From assembly GCA_030746455.1 (NCBI GenBank), contig JASLMQ010000188.1, positions 1 to 14,115 of the forward strand: a stretch of DNA of 14,115 nt. The letters run 5' to 3'. A program made the translations under genes and the position numbers. Every line of letters starts with the position of its first letter. Positions within the stretch are counted from its first letter, which is position 1. A model generated the notes under the pieces. It was not told the origin of the DNA and searched no databases. It saw only the letters and a program-made list of their open reading frames with translations. The DNA is from Candidatus Latescibacterota bacterium. GTDB lineage: Bacteria; Latescibacterota; UBA2968; GCA-2709665. This document shows positions 5,812 through 13,023 of this stretch, one piece after another.

Positions 5812-7800
5812 GTGCCAACGACACCATCAGCAGGCAGACAGGACATCGGTGCGGATGGCCTGCAAGCGGGGCCCGATCAGGGCCGCGGTTTGACTGGACG
5901 TGCCGTCATCCTGGGGCTTCTCGCGACCTGCGTGATGGACATGTGGATCATCTATTCAGACTACACAGTCCACTCGTCCAGGTTCAACCTCACGCACTTC
6001 CCTATGGCGCTGCTCACCGTCTTTCTGCTGGTGCTCTTCGTCGTCAATCCCATTCTGAAGACGAGGTCGCCCGGCACAGCGCTGTCGCCCGGGGAAATCC
6101 TTGTGATCCTGGCGATGGGCTACGTGGGCGCCGCGATTCCGGCCTCAGGGCTCACCGGGATCCTGCTGGGTGTGATTGCCCCGCCCTACTACTTCGCGAC
6201 TCCGGAGAACCAATGGGCGGAATATCTCCACGAGCACATACCCAGGTGGATCGCCCCCACCGATGCGAAGGCCATGGGGTGGTTCTGGCAGGGCATGCCG
6301 AGGGGAGCGGGAATCCCCTGGGACGTCTGGTTCGTGCCCCTGGCATGGTGGTTCCTGTTCATCGGCGCGGTGTTCCTCGTTTCAGCCTGCATCGTCGTGG
6401 TGATGAGACGGCAATGGTCGGACAACGAGCGGCTCCTCTTCCCTCTGGCCGCCGTGCCGATCGAAATGGTCCAAGAGGACCGAGGACGACGTCTCCCCGC
6501 AATCACACGGGAAAAGTTGTTCTGGCCTGGCTTCGGGATCGCCCTGGCCGTCCCCGTGTGGAACTTCCTCGGCTATTTCATCACTGCCTTTCCGCAGATT
6601 CCCCTTCAGGCGAACCTGGTCAACCGGCACTGGCGGCCCTTCGGGCGGCTCTTTCCGAGGCTGAATCCCGAGGTCAGCTTCTTCGTGATCGGCTTCGCCT
6701 TCTTCGCCAATCTCGACGTGCTCCTCAGCGTCTGGCTCTTCGGTGCGCTTGGTTTCGCGCAGACGGGCGTCCTGCACCGGATCGGCTTCCCGATTGGCAG
6801 GGAGGGATACGACGCCACCGACTGGGAGTGTTTCGGTGCGCTGTTCGTGGTCGTTTCATGGGGGGTGTGGGTGTCGCGTACGCACCTCCGAGCGGTCTGG
6901 AAGGCCGCGTGTCGCGGCACCGGCGATGGCTGTGATGAATCCGAAATCCTGTCCTATCGGGCAGCCGTGGTGGGCTTTATCCTGGGGTCGGCCTTCGTGC
7001 TGGGGTGGCTCCACCACGCGGGGATCGAGCTATGGGTGCTGGCAGTCCTCTACCCGACGCTGATCGTCATCTATCTGGGGATGACGAGGTTCGTGGCCGA
7101 AACAGGGTTCGTGTTCGCAAACGCTCCCGTGAGCGAGGACGAGTTCCTGCTCGACGCTCTGGGTTCCGCCAACCTGGGCCCGGGCACGGTGACGGCGATG
7201 GCGTTTGAGCGCTCGATCTACTCCTACGGAAAGGCTCTGTTCACACCGGCCCTGGCCCATGCGGCGAAGCTGGGAGAGGCCATCGGAGAGGATCGGCGCA
7301 GACTGTTCGGCGCCATCGTGGCAGCCCTCATCGTCGGTCTGGTGCTGTCGGTGGGGCTGACGATCTACCTGGGATATGCCACCGGCGCAAGCAACTTCAA
7401 TGACACGCCGATGCGGCGCGGGCTGGATGGATTCCGCAGGGCCGTTCGCCTGATCAGGAACCCAGCCCAGCCCGAGTGGAACCAGATCGGATTTCTCGGA
7501 GTTGGAACCGCGCTCACAGTTCTGCTGCTCTTCCTCCGATCCCGGTTTCCGTGGTGGCCAGTGAACCCGATCGGCCTCATCGTCGGCGGGAGCTACTGGG
7601 CCCATTTCTACCTGACGTCGATCTTTCTCGCCTGGTTCTCGAAATTCGCAATCCTGAAGACCGGCGGCGCCACTCTCTACCAGAGATTCCGGCCGTTCTA
7701 CCTTGGACTGGTGGTGGGCTACGCGCTGGGCATCCTGGTCATGTTCATCATGGATGTCATCTGGTTCCCCGGATCCGGCCACCGGGTCCATACGTGGTGA
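5812..7800 (+). CDS. DUF6785/DUF6784-type polytopic membrane protein (putative transporter)
   Basis: This 662-residue integral membrane protein has about 12-13 hydrophobic segments. Approximate positions are 28-48, 65-81, 95-123, 175-198, 239-259, 288-304, 341-357, 383-400, 407-429, 499-522, 560-575, 599-616 and 629-651. Marks I associate with the DUF6785/DUF6784 family include RRQWSDNERLLFPLA (about 199-213) after the fourth segment and DWECFGALFVVVSWGVWVSRTHL (337-359). Others are MTRFVAETG (424-432), a late LRSRFPWWPVNPIGL (575-589), and a C-terminal KTGG (616-619) and LGLVVGYALG block (631-640). The C-terminal layout recalls oligopeptide-transporter (OPT)-type permeases, hence a transport role is plausible, but no function is established. 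A soluble N-terminal stretch of about 27 residues precedes the first segment. Gene order with an unknown protein before it and a DUF4838-type protein after it suggests uptake or export of a glycan-derived solute. A second member of the family lies at 13024-14115. Confidence 0.85.
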   Translation: MPTTPSAGRQDIGADGLQAGPDQGRGLTGRAVILGLLATCVMDMWIIYSDYTVHSSRFNLTHFPMALLTVFLLVLFVVNPILKTRSPGTALSPGEILVILAMGYVGAAIPASGLTGILLGVIAPPYYFATPENQWAEYLHEHIPRWIAPTDAKAMGWFWQGMPRGAGIPWDVWFVPLAWWFLFIGAVFLVSACIVVVMRRQWSDNERLLFPLAAVPIEMVQEDRGRRLPAITREKLFWPGFGIALAVPVWNFLGYFITAFPQIPLQANLVNRHWRPFGRLFPRLNPEVSFFVIGFAFFANLDVLLSVWLFGALGFAQTGVLHRIGFPIGREGYDATDWECFGALFVVVSWGVWVSRTHLRAVWKAACRGTGDGCDESEILSYRAAVVGFILGSAFVLGWLHHAGIELWVLAVLYPTLIVIYLGMTRFVAETGFVFANAPVSEDEFLLDALGSANLGPGTVTAMAFERSIYSYGKALFTPALAHAAKLGEAIGEDRRRLFGAIVAALIVGLVLSVGLTIYLGYATGASNFNDTPMRRGLDGFRRAVRLIRNPAQPEWNQIGFLGVGTALTVLLLFLRSRFPWWPVNPIGLIVGGSYWAHFYLTSIFLAWFSKFAILKTGGATLYQRFRPFYLGLVVGYALGILVMFIMDVIWFPGSGHRVHTW

Positions 7801-7816
7801 CCGTCCACAGGCATCC

Positions 7817-7824
7817 GGAAGGAG
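7817..7824 (+). promoter_or_regulatory. Alternative ribosome binding site upstream of the DUF4838-type gene
   Basis: GGAAGGAG lies 11 bases before a GTG at 7836 that is in frame with the DUF4838-type gene. Starting there would add 48 residues, including a short hydrophobic stretch ending in Cys. It competes with the AAAGGA site at 7970-7975. Confidence 0.4.
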
Positions 7825-7969
7825 ACCACCTGCACGTGTCAGAGCTCAGTACCGTCACATCGTCGCCGGCATCTCTCGTTCGTCATATGGGCAGATCCAT
7901 GATGTGGACTGCTATCAGCCTCTACATATCCTCTGGGTGTGCTCACGATCCGGGTTCGGTATCCAAGGG

Positions 7970-7975
7970 AAAGGA
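7970..7975 (+). promoter_or_regulatory. Ribosome binding site for ATG 7980
   Basis: AAAGGA ends four bases before ATG 7980, within a purine-rich run (AAGGGAAAGGAAG). It supports the annotated start, from which the protein opens directly into its N-terminal domain. Confidence 0.55.
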
Positions 7976-7979
7976 AGCC

Positions 7980-9797
7980 ATGAAGATCGCACAGAACGGG
8001 AAACCATTGTCCTCGATCGTGGTCCCCAGTGCCGCGACAGAGACCGAGGCCTTCGCGGCCGGCGAGCTCCAGCATTACCTGGCCCAGATGTCCGACGCTG
8101 AGCTGCCCATCGTGGTTGAGGGTGACTCGGGCAATGGATGTCGGTTGCTGATCGGGAGCACCAAGCCGGGCAGGGAGGCGAAGGATGGCCTGGGGCAGGG
8201 GGACCCGGAGTCGTTTGTTGTGCGAAGGCAGGGGAGCGACCTGCTGCTGGTGGGGGCATCCGACCGATCGACCCTGTATGCGGTGTATGACTTCCTGGAA
8301 GACGACATGGGGTGCCGGTGGTTGGGTCCGGGACCGGACTGGGAGGAGGTTCCCAAGAGGGCCACCCTCGAACTGCCGGGGGTCGATCGCACCGAGAGCC
8401 CCGCGATGCAGTTCCGATACCTGCGGATGACTCGGGTGGGGGAGCCCGGCAGTTGGCAGGACCACTGCTTGAGCTGGTCTGCCAAGCAGAAGATCAACAT
8501 TGGCAACGGATGGCCTCCCGACGACCTTCCCGCCCCGATCAGCAAGCGAGGGGGCTTCCAGGCCTGGATGGCGCCTCATTCACTGATTCCGAACACGCTC
8601 CCTGAGGGCCGCTACTTCGGCGAGCATCCCGAGTGGTTCTCAATGCGGGATGGCGAGCGGTATGGCGGCTATCGCACGCAGCTTTGTACGACCCAGCCAG
8701 AGGTGGTGGAGAGGATTGCCGCCGGAGTCGCGGACATCTTCGACGTCCGGCCGGAGATGGCCTTCATGGGAATGGGCCAGGCCGACGGCACCAATTTCTG
8801 CGAGTGCGAGGCGTGCACGGCACTGGATACCGGTGAGATCTGGGACCGCGGAAAACCGGTGATCTCGGAGCGATGGCTGAGCTTCGTGAACGCCGTGGCA
8901 CGGAAGCTGCATCAGACCCACCCGGGGAAGCAGGTCTATACCCTGGCCTACCATCAGACGTTCCGGCCGCCCGATCCCCAGACGATCCGGCCCGAGCCAA
9001 ACGTGATGATCCAGGTGGTGAACTCGCGCCCCAACTACGTCTGCTTCGTGCACCGGTTCGAGGACGAATCCTGCCCTCGCCACGTGAAGTTCCGCAGGGG
9101 GCTGGAGAACTGGGTGGATATGACCCCGGCTGGCGTGATGGTCTACGAATATGTTCCCCATTCGACCTTCTGCTCCATGCCATATCCTGTGCCTCGCAAG
9201 TTCGTGGCCGACATCAAGTACCTGCACGGCCTGGGCATTGTGGGCTACGAGGGACAGAGCGCGCCCAACCAGTGGGGCACCTACGGCATCGCGCTGTATG
9301 CGATCGCCAAGACGACCTGGGATCCCTCGATCGACGCAGACGACCTGGTGAAGGATTACTGCGACCACGCATTCCACGAGGCCTCGGAGCCGATGCAGCG
9401 CTTCGTGGCCACGGTCGAGCATGGCCTCGAGACCGCCGATCACGTCACGGATGGGGTGTGGACCTATATGACCCCGGAGGTGATGGCAGAGGCGCGCGAG
9501 CACCTGGATGCAGCGCACGCAGCGGCAGAGAGCGAGGTCGTCCGCAAGCGACTCCGATGCTATGAGATCGGTTTCCACTACGGTGAGCTGGCGAGCGAGG
9601 CCTGGCGCAAGGCTCGTGGCGCCCTGACCGAAAAGGATGCGCCGGCGTTGGCGTTGGCCATCGGCCTCGCCGAGGAGGCGTGCCAGTACGTGGCCGACGA
9701 AGAAGAGAAGGCGCCGCACCACGCGGCGCATCCGGGCAAGCTCAAGAGCGTTCACCTGCAAGGCTGGAAGAAGATGCTTGACGGCATGAGTCGATAG
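7980..9797 (+). CDS. DUF4838-type glycoside-hydrolase-like protein
   Basis: From ATG 7980 the protein has 605 residues. The N-terminal part (about 1-135) resembles the alpha-glucuronidase (GH67)/hexosaminidase-type accessory domain. It carries ATETEAFAAGELQHYLAQMS (19-38), RLLIGS (55-60) and the typical STLYAVYDFLEDDMGCRWLGPG (97-118). The middle (about 140-440) has the DUF4838 pattern of a presumed TIM-barrel: GRYFGEHPEWFSM (210-222), a metal-site-like FCECEACTALD with Cys274, Cys276 and Cys279, then YTLAYHQTFRPP (320-331) and YEGQSAPNQWG (423-433). A helical C-terminus follows (about 500-603). Members are found next to polysaccharide-degrading genes, but the chemistry is generally uncharacterised. 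Glu389/Glu424 are possible acids by position only. It follows the membrane protein by 179 bases, with no terminator seen. An upstream GTG 7836 or ATG 7887 would add a possible lipoprotein-like leader (WTAISLYISSGC), so cytoplasmic versus exported location is open. Confidence 0.82.
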   Translation: MKIAQNGKPLSSIVVPSAATETEAFAAGELQHYLAQMSDAELPIVVEGDSGNGCRLLIGSTKPGREAKDGLGQGDPESFVVRRQGSDLLLVGASDRSTLYAVYDFLEDDMGCRWLGPGPDWEEVPKRATLELPGVDRTESPAMQFRYLRMTRVGEPGSWQDHCLSWSAKQKINIGNGWPPDDLPAPISKRGGFQAWMAPHSLIPNTLPEGRYFGEHPEWFSMRDGERYGGYRTQLCTTQPEVVERIAAGVADIFDVRPEMAFMGMGQADGTNFCECEACTALDTGEIWDRGKPVISERWLSFVNAVARKLHQTHPGKQVYTLAYHQTFRPPDPQTIRPEPNVMIQVVNSRPNYVCFVHRFEDESCPRHVKFRRGLENWVDMTPAGVMVYEYVPHSTFCSMPYPVPRKFVADIKYLHGLGIVGYEGQSAPNQWGTYGIALYAIAKTTWDPSIDADDLVKDYCDHAFHEASEPMQRFVATVEHGLETADHVTDGVWTYMTPEVMAEAREHLDAAHAAAESEVVRKRLRCYEIGFHYGELASEAWRKARGALTEKDAPALALAIGLAEEACQYVADEEEKAPHHAAHPGKLKSVHLQGWKKMLDGMSR

Positions 9798-9896
9798 GCC
9801 AACCTAGAATCTCGAGTCAAGAGAGTTCGGAGCGCTTGTCCTCCACGTTCATTGATGCCTGGTGGTCTCGGGTGCCTTCAACCGGGTCGAGCGGCC
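9798..9896. other. Convergent intergenic gap without a clear terminator
   Basis: These 99 bases separate the stops of the DUF4838-type gene (plus) and the heparinase-like gene (minus). By eye I found only a 4-bp stem (TCTC/GAGA) and no GC stem followed by T, so termination here may be factor-dependent or the transcripts may overlap. Confidence 0.5.
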
Positions 9897-12800
9897 TCAC
9901 GGCTCAAGCTGCACCCACGCCGAGTTAAGCAGCGTGATCTCATCACAGTCGAACACGGGATAGTCGCGAACGGTGACGAAATCGCTCCCGGCGGACTCGA
10001 TCTCAAAGCCCGTTTGAGGATGGGGCGCCTGATGGTCCCCATAGCGCCGTGCGGGTCCTCGGGCGAGGAGGTGGGTACCCGCGGCAGCCAATCCATCGGG
10101 AACCGGCGCGCCGAGATGGATCGTTCGGCCATCGATCGAGCGCACGGGCAGCGTTGTGCTGTCCTCCGGCAGCTCGATCCGGAGATCCCCACAGGCCAGC
10201 GACGTTCCCTTGAGCAGGTAGGCCTGAGTCGCCCGGCCTTCGCCGTTGGTCGAGACGAAGGCGAATTCACCGGCTGCGGTCAGCGGGCCAACCTGCCTGC
10301 TATTCTGGTCCTGCGTTGAGACAATGATGTCCGTACGATCGTCGAACCGGACCTCGATCGCGATGGCGCCCGTCTCCGCACCGTTGTTCAGGAGTTGGAC
10401 GGACCGTACCGGTGACGTCGATCCCTGGTAAGGCACGATGACTGATGCGTACTGGGTCTCCAGCTCTCCGGAAGAGCCGTCGGCCCGGTGTTCGGCCAGG
10501 ATCTGCTGGATCGGGGGCTTCTCGAACTCCGAGAGCGAGGCTTCGCGCCACCCCGGGGCGTCGGTGATCACGATGCGGTCCACGGTATCCCGGTCGTTGA
10601 GGAGGTGCAGATCCAGATTGGCGTCCCCCGATTCCCAGGAGAACGTGCACGGCTCCTCCGGTACCAGGGCCCGCGGATTGTCCACCCAATGGCTCCAGAC
10701 TTCCGATAGCTCCACGGGCTGGGGCGACAGCCCCTCCGGTGCGAGTCGGAGGAGAGACCCATTGCAGTGGAAACTGTACTGGTGGCATTCGCCACCTTTG
10801 ACGCGGAAGAGGTCCACGATGTAGGCCTGATCCTCGGGCGTGCGGATGAGGGCGCAGGTGCGACGGTAGGTGTCGCACTGGGGGTAGACGTCCACGCCGG
10901 TGGCCTGCACCACCTCGATGCCTGGAGCCACGCCGAACAGCTCCAGGTCGGAGCCGCACCCCCGGGATGCCTGATCACCCTCGTCGACCACGACCAGGTT
11001 GTGAGAGAGGGTGCTCCTGCACCACAGCTGCCCAGAACGGCCGTCGGGGGTCAGCTGGGCGCTGCCGGAGAAGTAGCCACGGTCCGAGATGAGCTCCTCG
11101 CCGAAGGCGTAGGCGATAATGCTCAGGACGTCCCGGTGGCGGTGGTTGGTGTGGAGGGTCCGCTCGTTCTCGTTGCCGTCGAAGTAGAGCGCGGTGTCGT
11201 TCTGCTCACCGCCTCCGCGCAGGACGCCCACGTGCCACCCGGGGAACCACTCGGAACGCAGTGGCAGCTCGGCCTGGCCTTCCGCGCGGAGGTCCGCCGG
11301 CCGGTACCAGAGCGCATACTCGCTGCCCTTCTCTGACAGACTCTCTCCCTGCAGGGCTTCCAGCAGACTCGCGTTGGGCCCGCCAAGCCGCGCGGCCAGG
11401 ACATCGACGAAGGACACATTCGCCTGAGTATCGTAGTGGGTGTCGCCGATCACGGGTAGGCGGTTGCCCGGAGCGAGCAGCCGGACCATGGACAGCATCG
11501 CCAGGTGGAAGTGACCGCCCGCAAAGGGATCCAGGTCCTCGACGCGCTGGCCCGTCTCCGGCTGGTAGCCGGGCGGACTGCTGTAGCCCAGCAGGAGATC
11601 GGGCAGCTCGCGCACCGTGCCGAAGTTGGTGATCGCATAGGCCGGTGTTTCGGCGTAGAAGCCGTCGAAGTGGTAGCGCTCGTCCATCATCCGGTTGAGG
11701 CCGTCGATGGCGCGGTGCACGCGGTCGGGCTGGTCGAGCAGGAGCCCGACGGCACCGGACAGGGAGAAGGTGACCACGCCCAGGTTGGTGAGGTTGTCCC
11801 AGTGCTCCGTGTCCTCGCAGCCGGGCACGAGCAGGTCCCGGACGATCCTCTCCCGCATCCGGTCGTCCACGACCGCGCGCCCGTCGGGATGTGTCGCATC
11901 GCCGATCAGGTCCAGGGCTACGGTCATGCTCAGCAGCGCGCCGGCGCCGCTGCCCTTCCCGTGGGTGCTGAGGCGCCCCGCGCCCCAGAATCCGTTGTGC
12001 AGCCACGAGCCACCGTCGTCCTCGTTGAGGCCGTAGGCGTGGCGGATGGCGCCCCTGGGGAACCGTCCTCCGCCTCCGTGCACCCCCATGTTGGCGGACA
12101 CCTCTGCGGGGGGCAGGTCGGCGAAGCTGCCGTCGTAGGAATGGTAGAGATAGCCTGGGAACACACGGGCGAACCGGTCCAGGATCCAGGCGGCCCGCTC
12201 GGCGCAGGCGATGTCGCCAGTGAGGGCGTAGACCTTGGCGAGGGTGATGGCCTGACGGCCCGCCCAGCCCACCTTGCGATCACGGACGATGCCCGCGAAG
12301 GTGGTCATCTTCGGCCGGTCCCCGAGCCACCTCAGGGCGTAGCTGGCCCGGTCGTCGGGATTTTCACGCTCCCCGGGGGTCTCGTAGTAGGTGAAGGTCT
12401 GCCCCATTCGCGGGCACTCCAGGACACCTGTCTCGGGATAGTCCTCATTGGGATAGACCGTCCCGCATGCCTGGCAGGTGATCTTGTCCGGGTCGGTGAC
12501 CGACCAAGAAAAGCGTCCCGCGCCCATCAGCGACTGCTTCCCGAGGCAATGTGGGCAGCTGTTGCCGTAGTGCGTGCCCGGCGTGAGCTCGGGGATGATG
12601 TCGTCGAAGAACAGCCGGTCTTGCTGCAGGGCGTACTCCGCATCGCGTTGCCATCCATCCAGAATCTCGCGTGCCCAGCCGTGGCGCTCCACGTTCTGCA
12701 GCGCGTTCTGGATATCCGCCGGCTTGTAGAGGGTGCGGGACTCCGCCCCTGTGATCTGTGGGGTCAGGAGGAGCAGTCCAGCCCCAAGGGCAAGCATCGC

Positions 12801-12920
12801 CGGGAGCAAGATGCTCCTCGGCGCCCACGCAGCGAAGACCGGGAGCAGCACGGCGAGAGGAATCACCCGCACGCCCAAACGTCTCAGCTGTCCGATGCCT
12901 GTCGTCACTTCTCTTCCCAT
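9897..12920 (-). CDS. Heparinase II/III-family protein with zinc-ribbon insertion, membrane-anchored or secreted
   Basis: This 1007-residue protein is larger than most heparinase II/III-like polysaccharide lyases, which are often 600-800. Family members cleave uronic-acid polysaccharides by beta-elimination. Two hydrophobic stretches (about 17-33 and 37-53) precede the mature part, so it is anchored or exported. CPHC (122-125) and CQAC (149-152), followed by GTVYPNEDYPETG, form a zinc-ribbon-like knuckle. An alpha-helical toroid-like region (about 190-530) carries WLHNGFWG (306-313), DGFYAETPAY (419-428) and VIGDTHYDTQ (490-499). The beta-sandwich part starts with HVGVLRGG (563-570) and holds HTNHRHRDVLS (590-600) and CRSTLSHNLVVVDEG (634-648). 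His593, His595, His640 and Tyr422 are catalytic candidates by position. About 280 residues of further beta-type sequence follow. The start has GGAAGGAG eight bases upstream. The second membrane protein gene lies 103 bases upstream in the same direction, probably one operon. The substrate is not predictable. Confidence 0.85.
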   Translation of the reverse strand: MGREVTTGIGQLRRLGVRVIPLAVLLPVFAAWAPRSILLPAMLALGAGLLLLTPQITGAESRTLYKPADIQNALQNVERHGWAREILDGWQRDAEYALQQDRLFFDDIIPELTPGTHYGNSCPHCLGKQSLMGAGRFSWSVTDPDKITCQACGTVYPNEDYPETGVLECPRMGQTFTYYETPGERENPDDRASYALRWLGDRPKMTTFAGIVRDRKVGWAGRQAITLAKVYALTGDIACAERAAWILDRFARVFPGYLYHSYDGSFADLPPAEVSANMGVHGGGGRFPRGAIRHAYGLNEDDGGSWLHNGFWGAGRLSTHGKGSGAGALLSMTVALDLIGDATHPDGRAVVDDRMRERIVRDLLVPGCEDTEHWDNLTNLGVVTFSLSGAVGLLLDQPDRVHRAIDGLNRMMDERYHFDGFYAETPAYAITNFGTVRELPDLLLGYSSPPGYQPETGQRVEDLDPFAGGHFHLAMLSMVRLLAPGNRLPVIGDTHYDTQANVSFVDVLAARLGGPNASLLEALQGESLSEKGSEYALWYRPADLRAEGQAELPLRSEWFPGWHVGVLRGGGEQNDTALYFDGNENERTLHTNHRHRDVLSIIAYAFGEELISDRGYFSGSAQLTPDGRSGQLWCRSTLSHNLVVVDEGDQASRGCGSDLELFGVAPGIEVVQATGVDVYPQCDTYRRTCALIRTPEDQAYIVDLFRVKGGECHQYSFHCNGSLLRLAPEGLSPQPVELSEVWSHWVDNPRALVPEEPCTFSWESGDANLDLHLLNDRDTVDRIVITDAPGWREASLSEFEKPPIQQILAEHRADGSSGELETQYASVIVPYQGSTSPVRSVQLLNNGAETGAIAIEVRFDDRTDIIVSTQDQNSRQVGPLTAAGEFAFVSTNGEGRATQAYLLKGTSLACGDLRIELPEDSTTLPVRSIDGRTIHLGAPVPDGLAAAGTHLLARGPARRYGDHQAPHPQTGFEIESAGSDFVTVRDYPVFDCDEITLLNSAWVQLEP

Positions 12921-12928
12921 CTCGGATT

Positions 12929-12936
12929 CTCCTTCC
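12929..12936 (-). promoter_or_regulatory. Ribosome binding site for the heparinase-like gene
   Basis: On the minus strand GGAAGGAG precedes ATG 12920 by eight bases. This supports the full-length start with two hydrophobic stretches over the internal Met42, which begins a cleaner signal-peptide-like sequence but has no close Shine-Dalgarno. Confidence 0.6.
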
Positions 12937-13023
12937 GTCTCATCTGCACTCCGATTCAGCCAGCCTCCACGGCCTCGGGCGATTGCGCAGTCAACGGGAC
13001 CGATCAGCCCGTCCTATCGGACG

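Noticed and set aside
7476..7835. In-frame open extension upstream of the DUF4838-type gene
   Set aside because: It overlaps the conserved C-terminal part of the membrane protein gene in another frame; plausible starts are only GTG 7836, ATG 7887 or ATG 7980.
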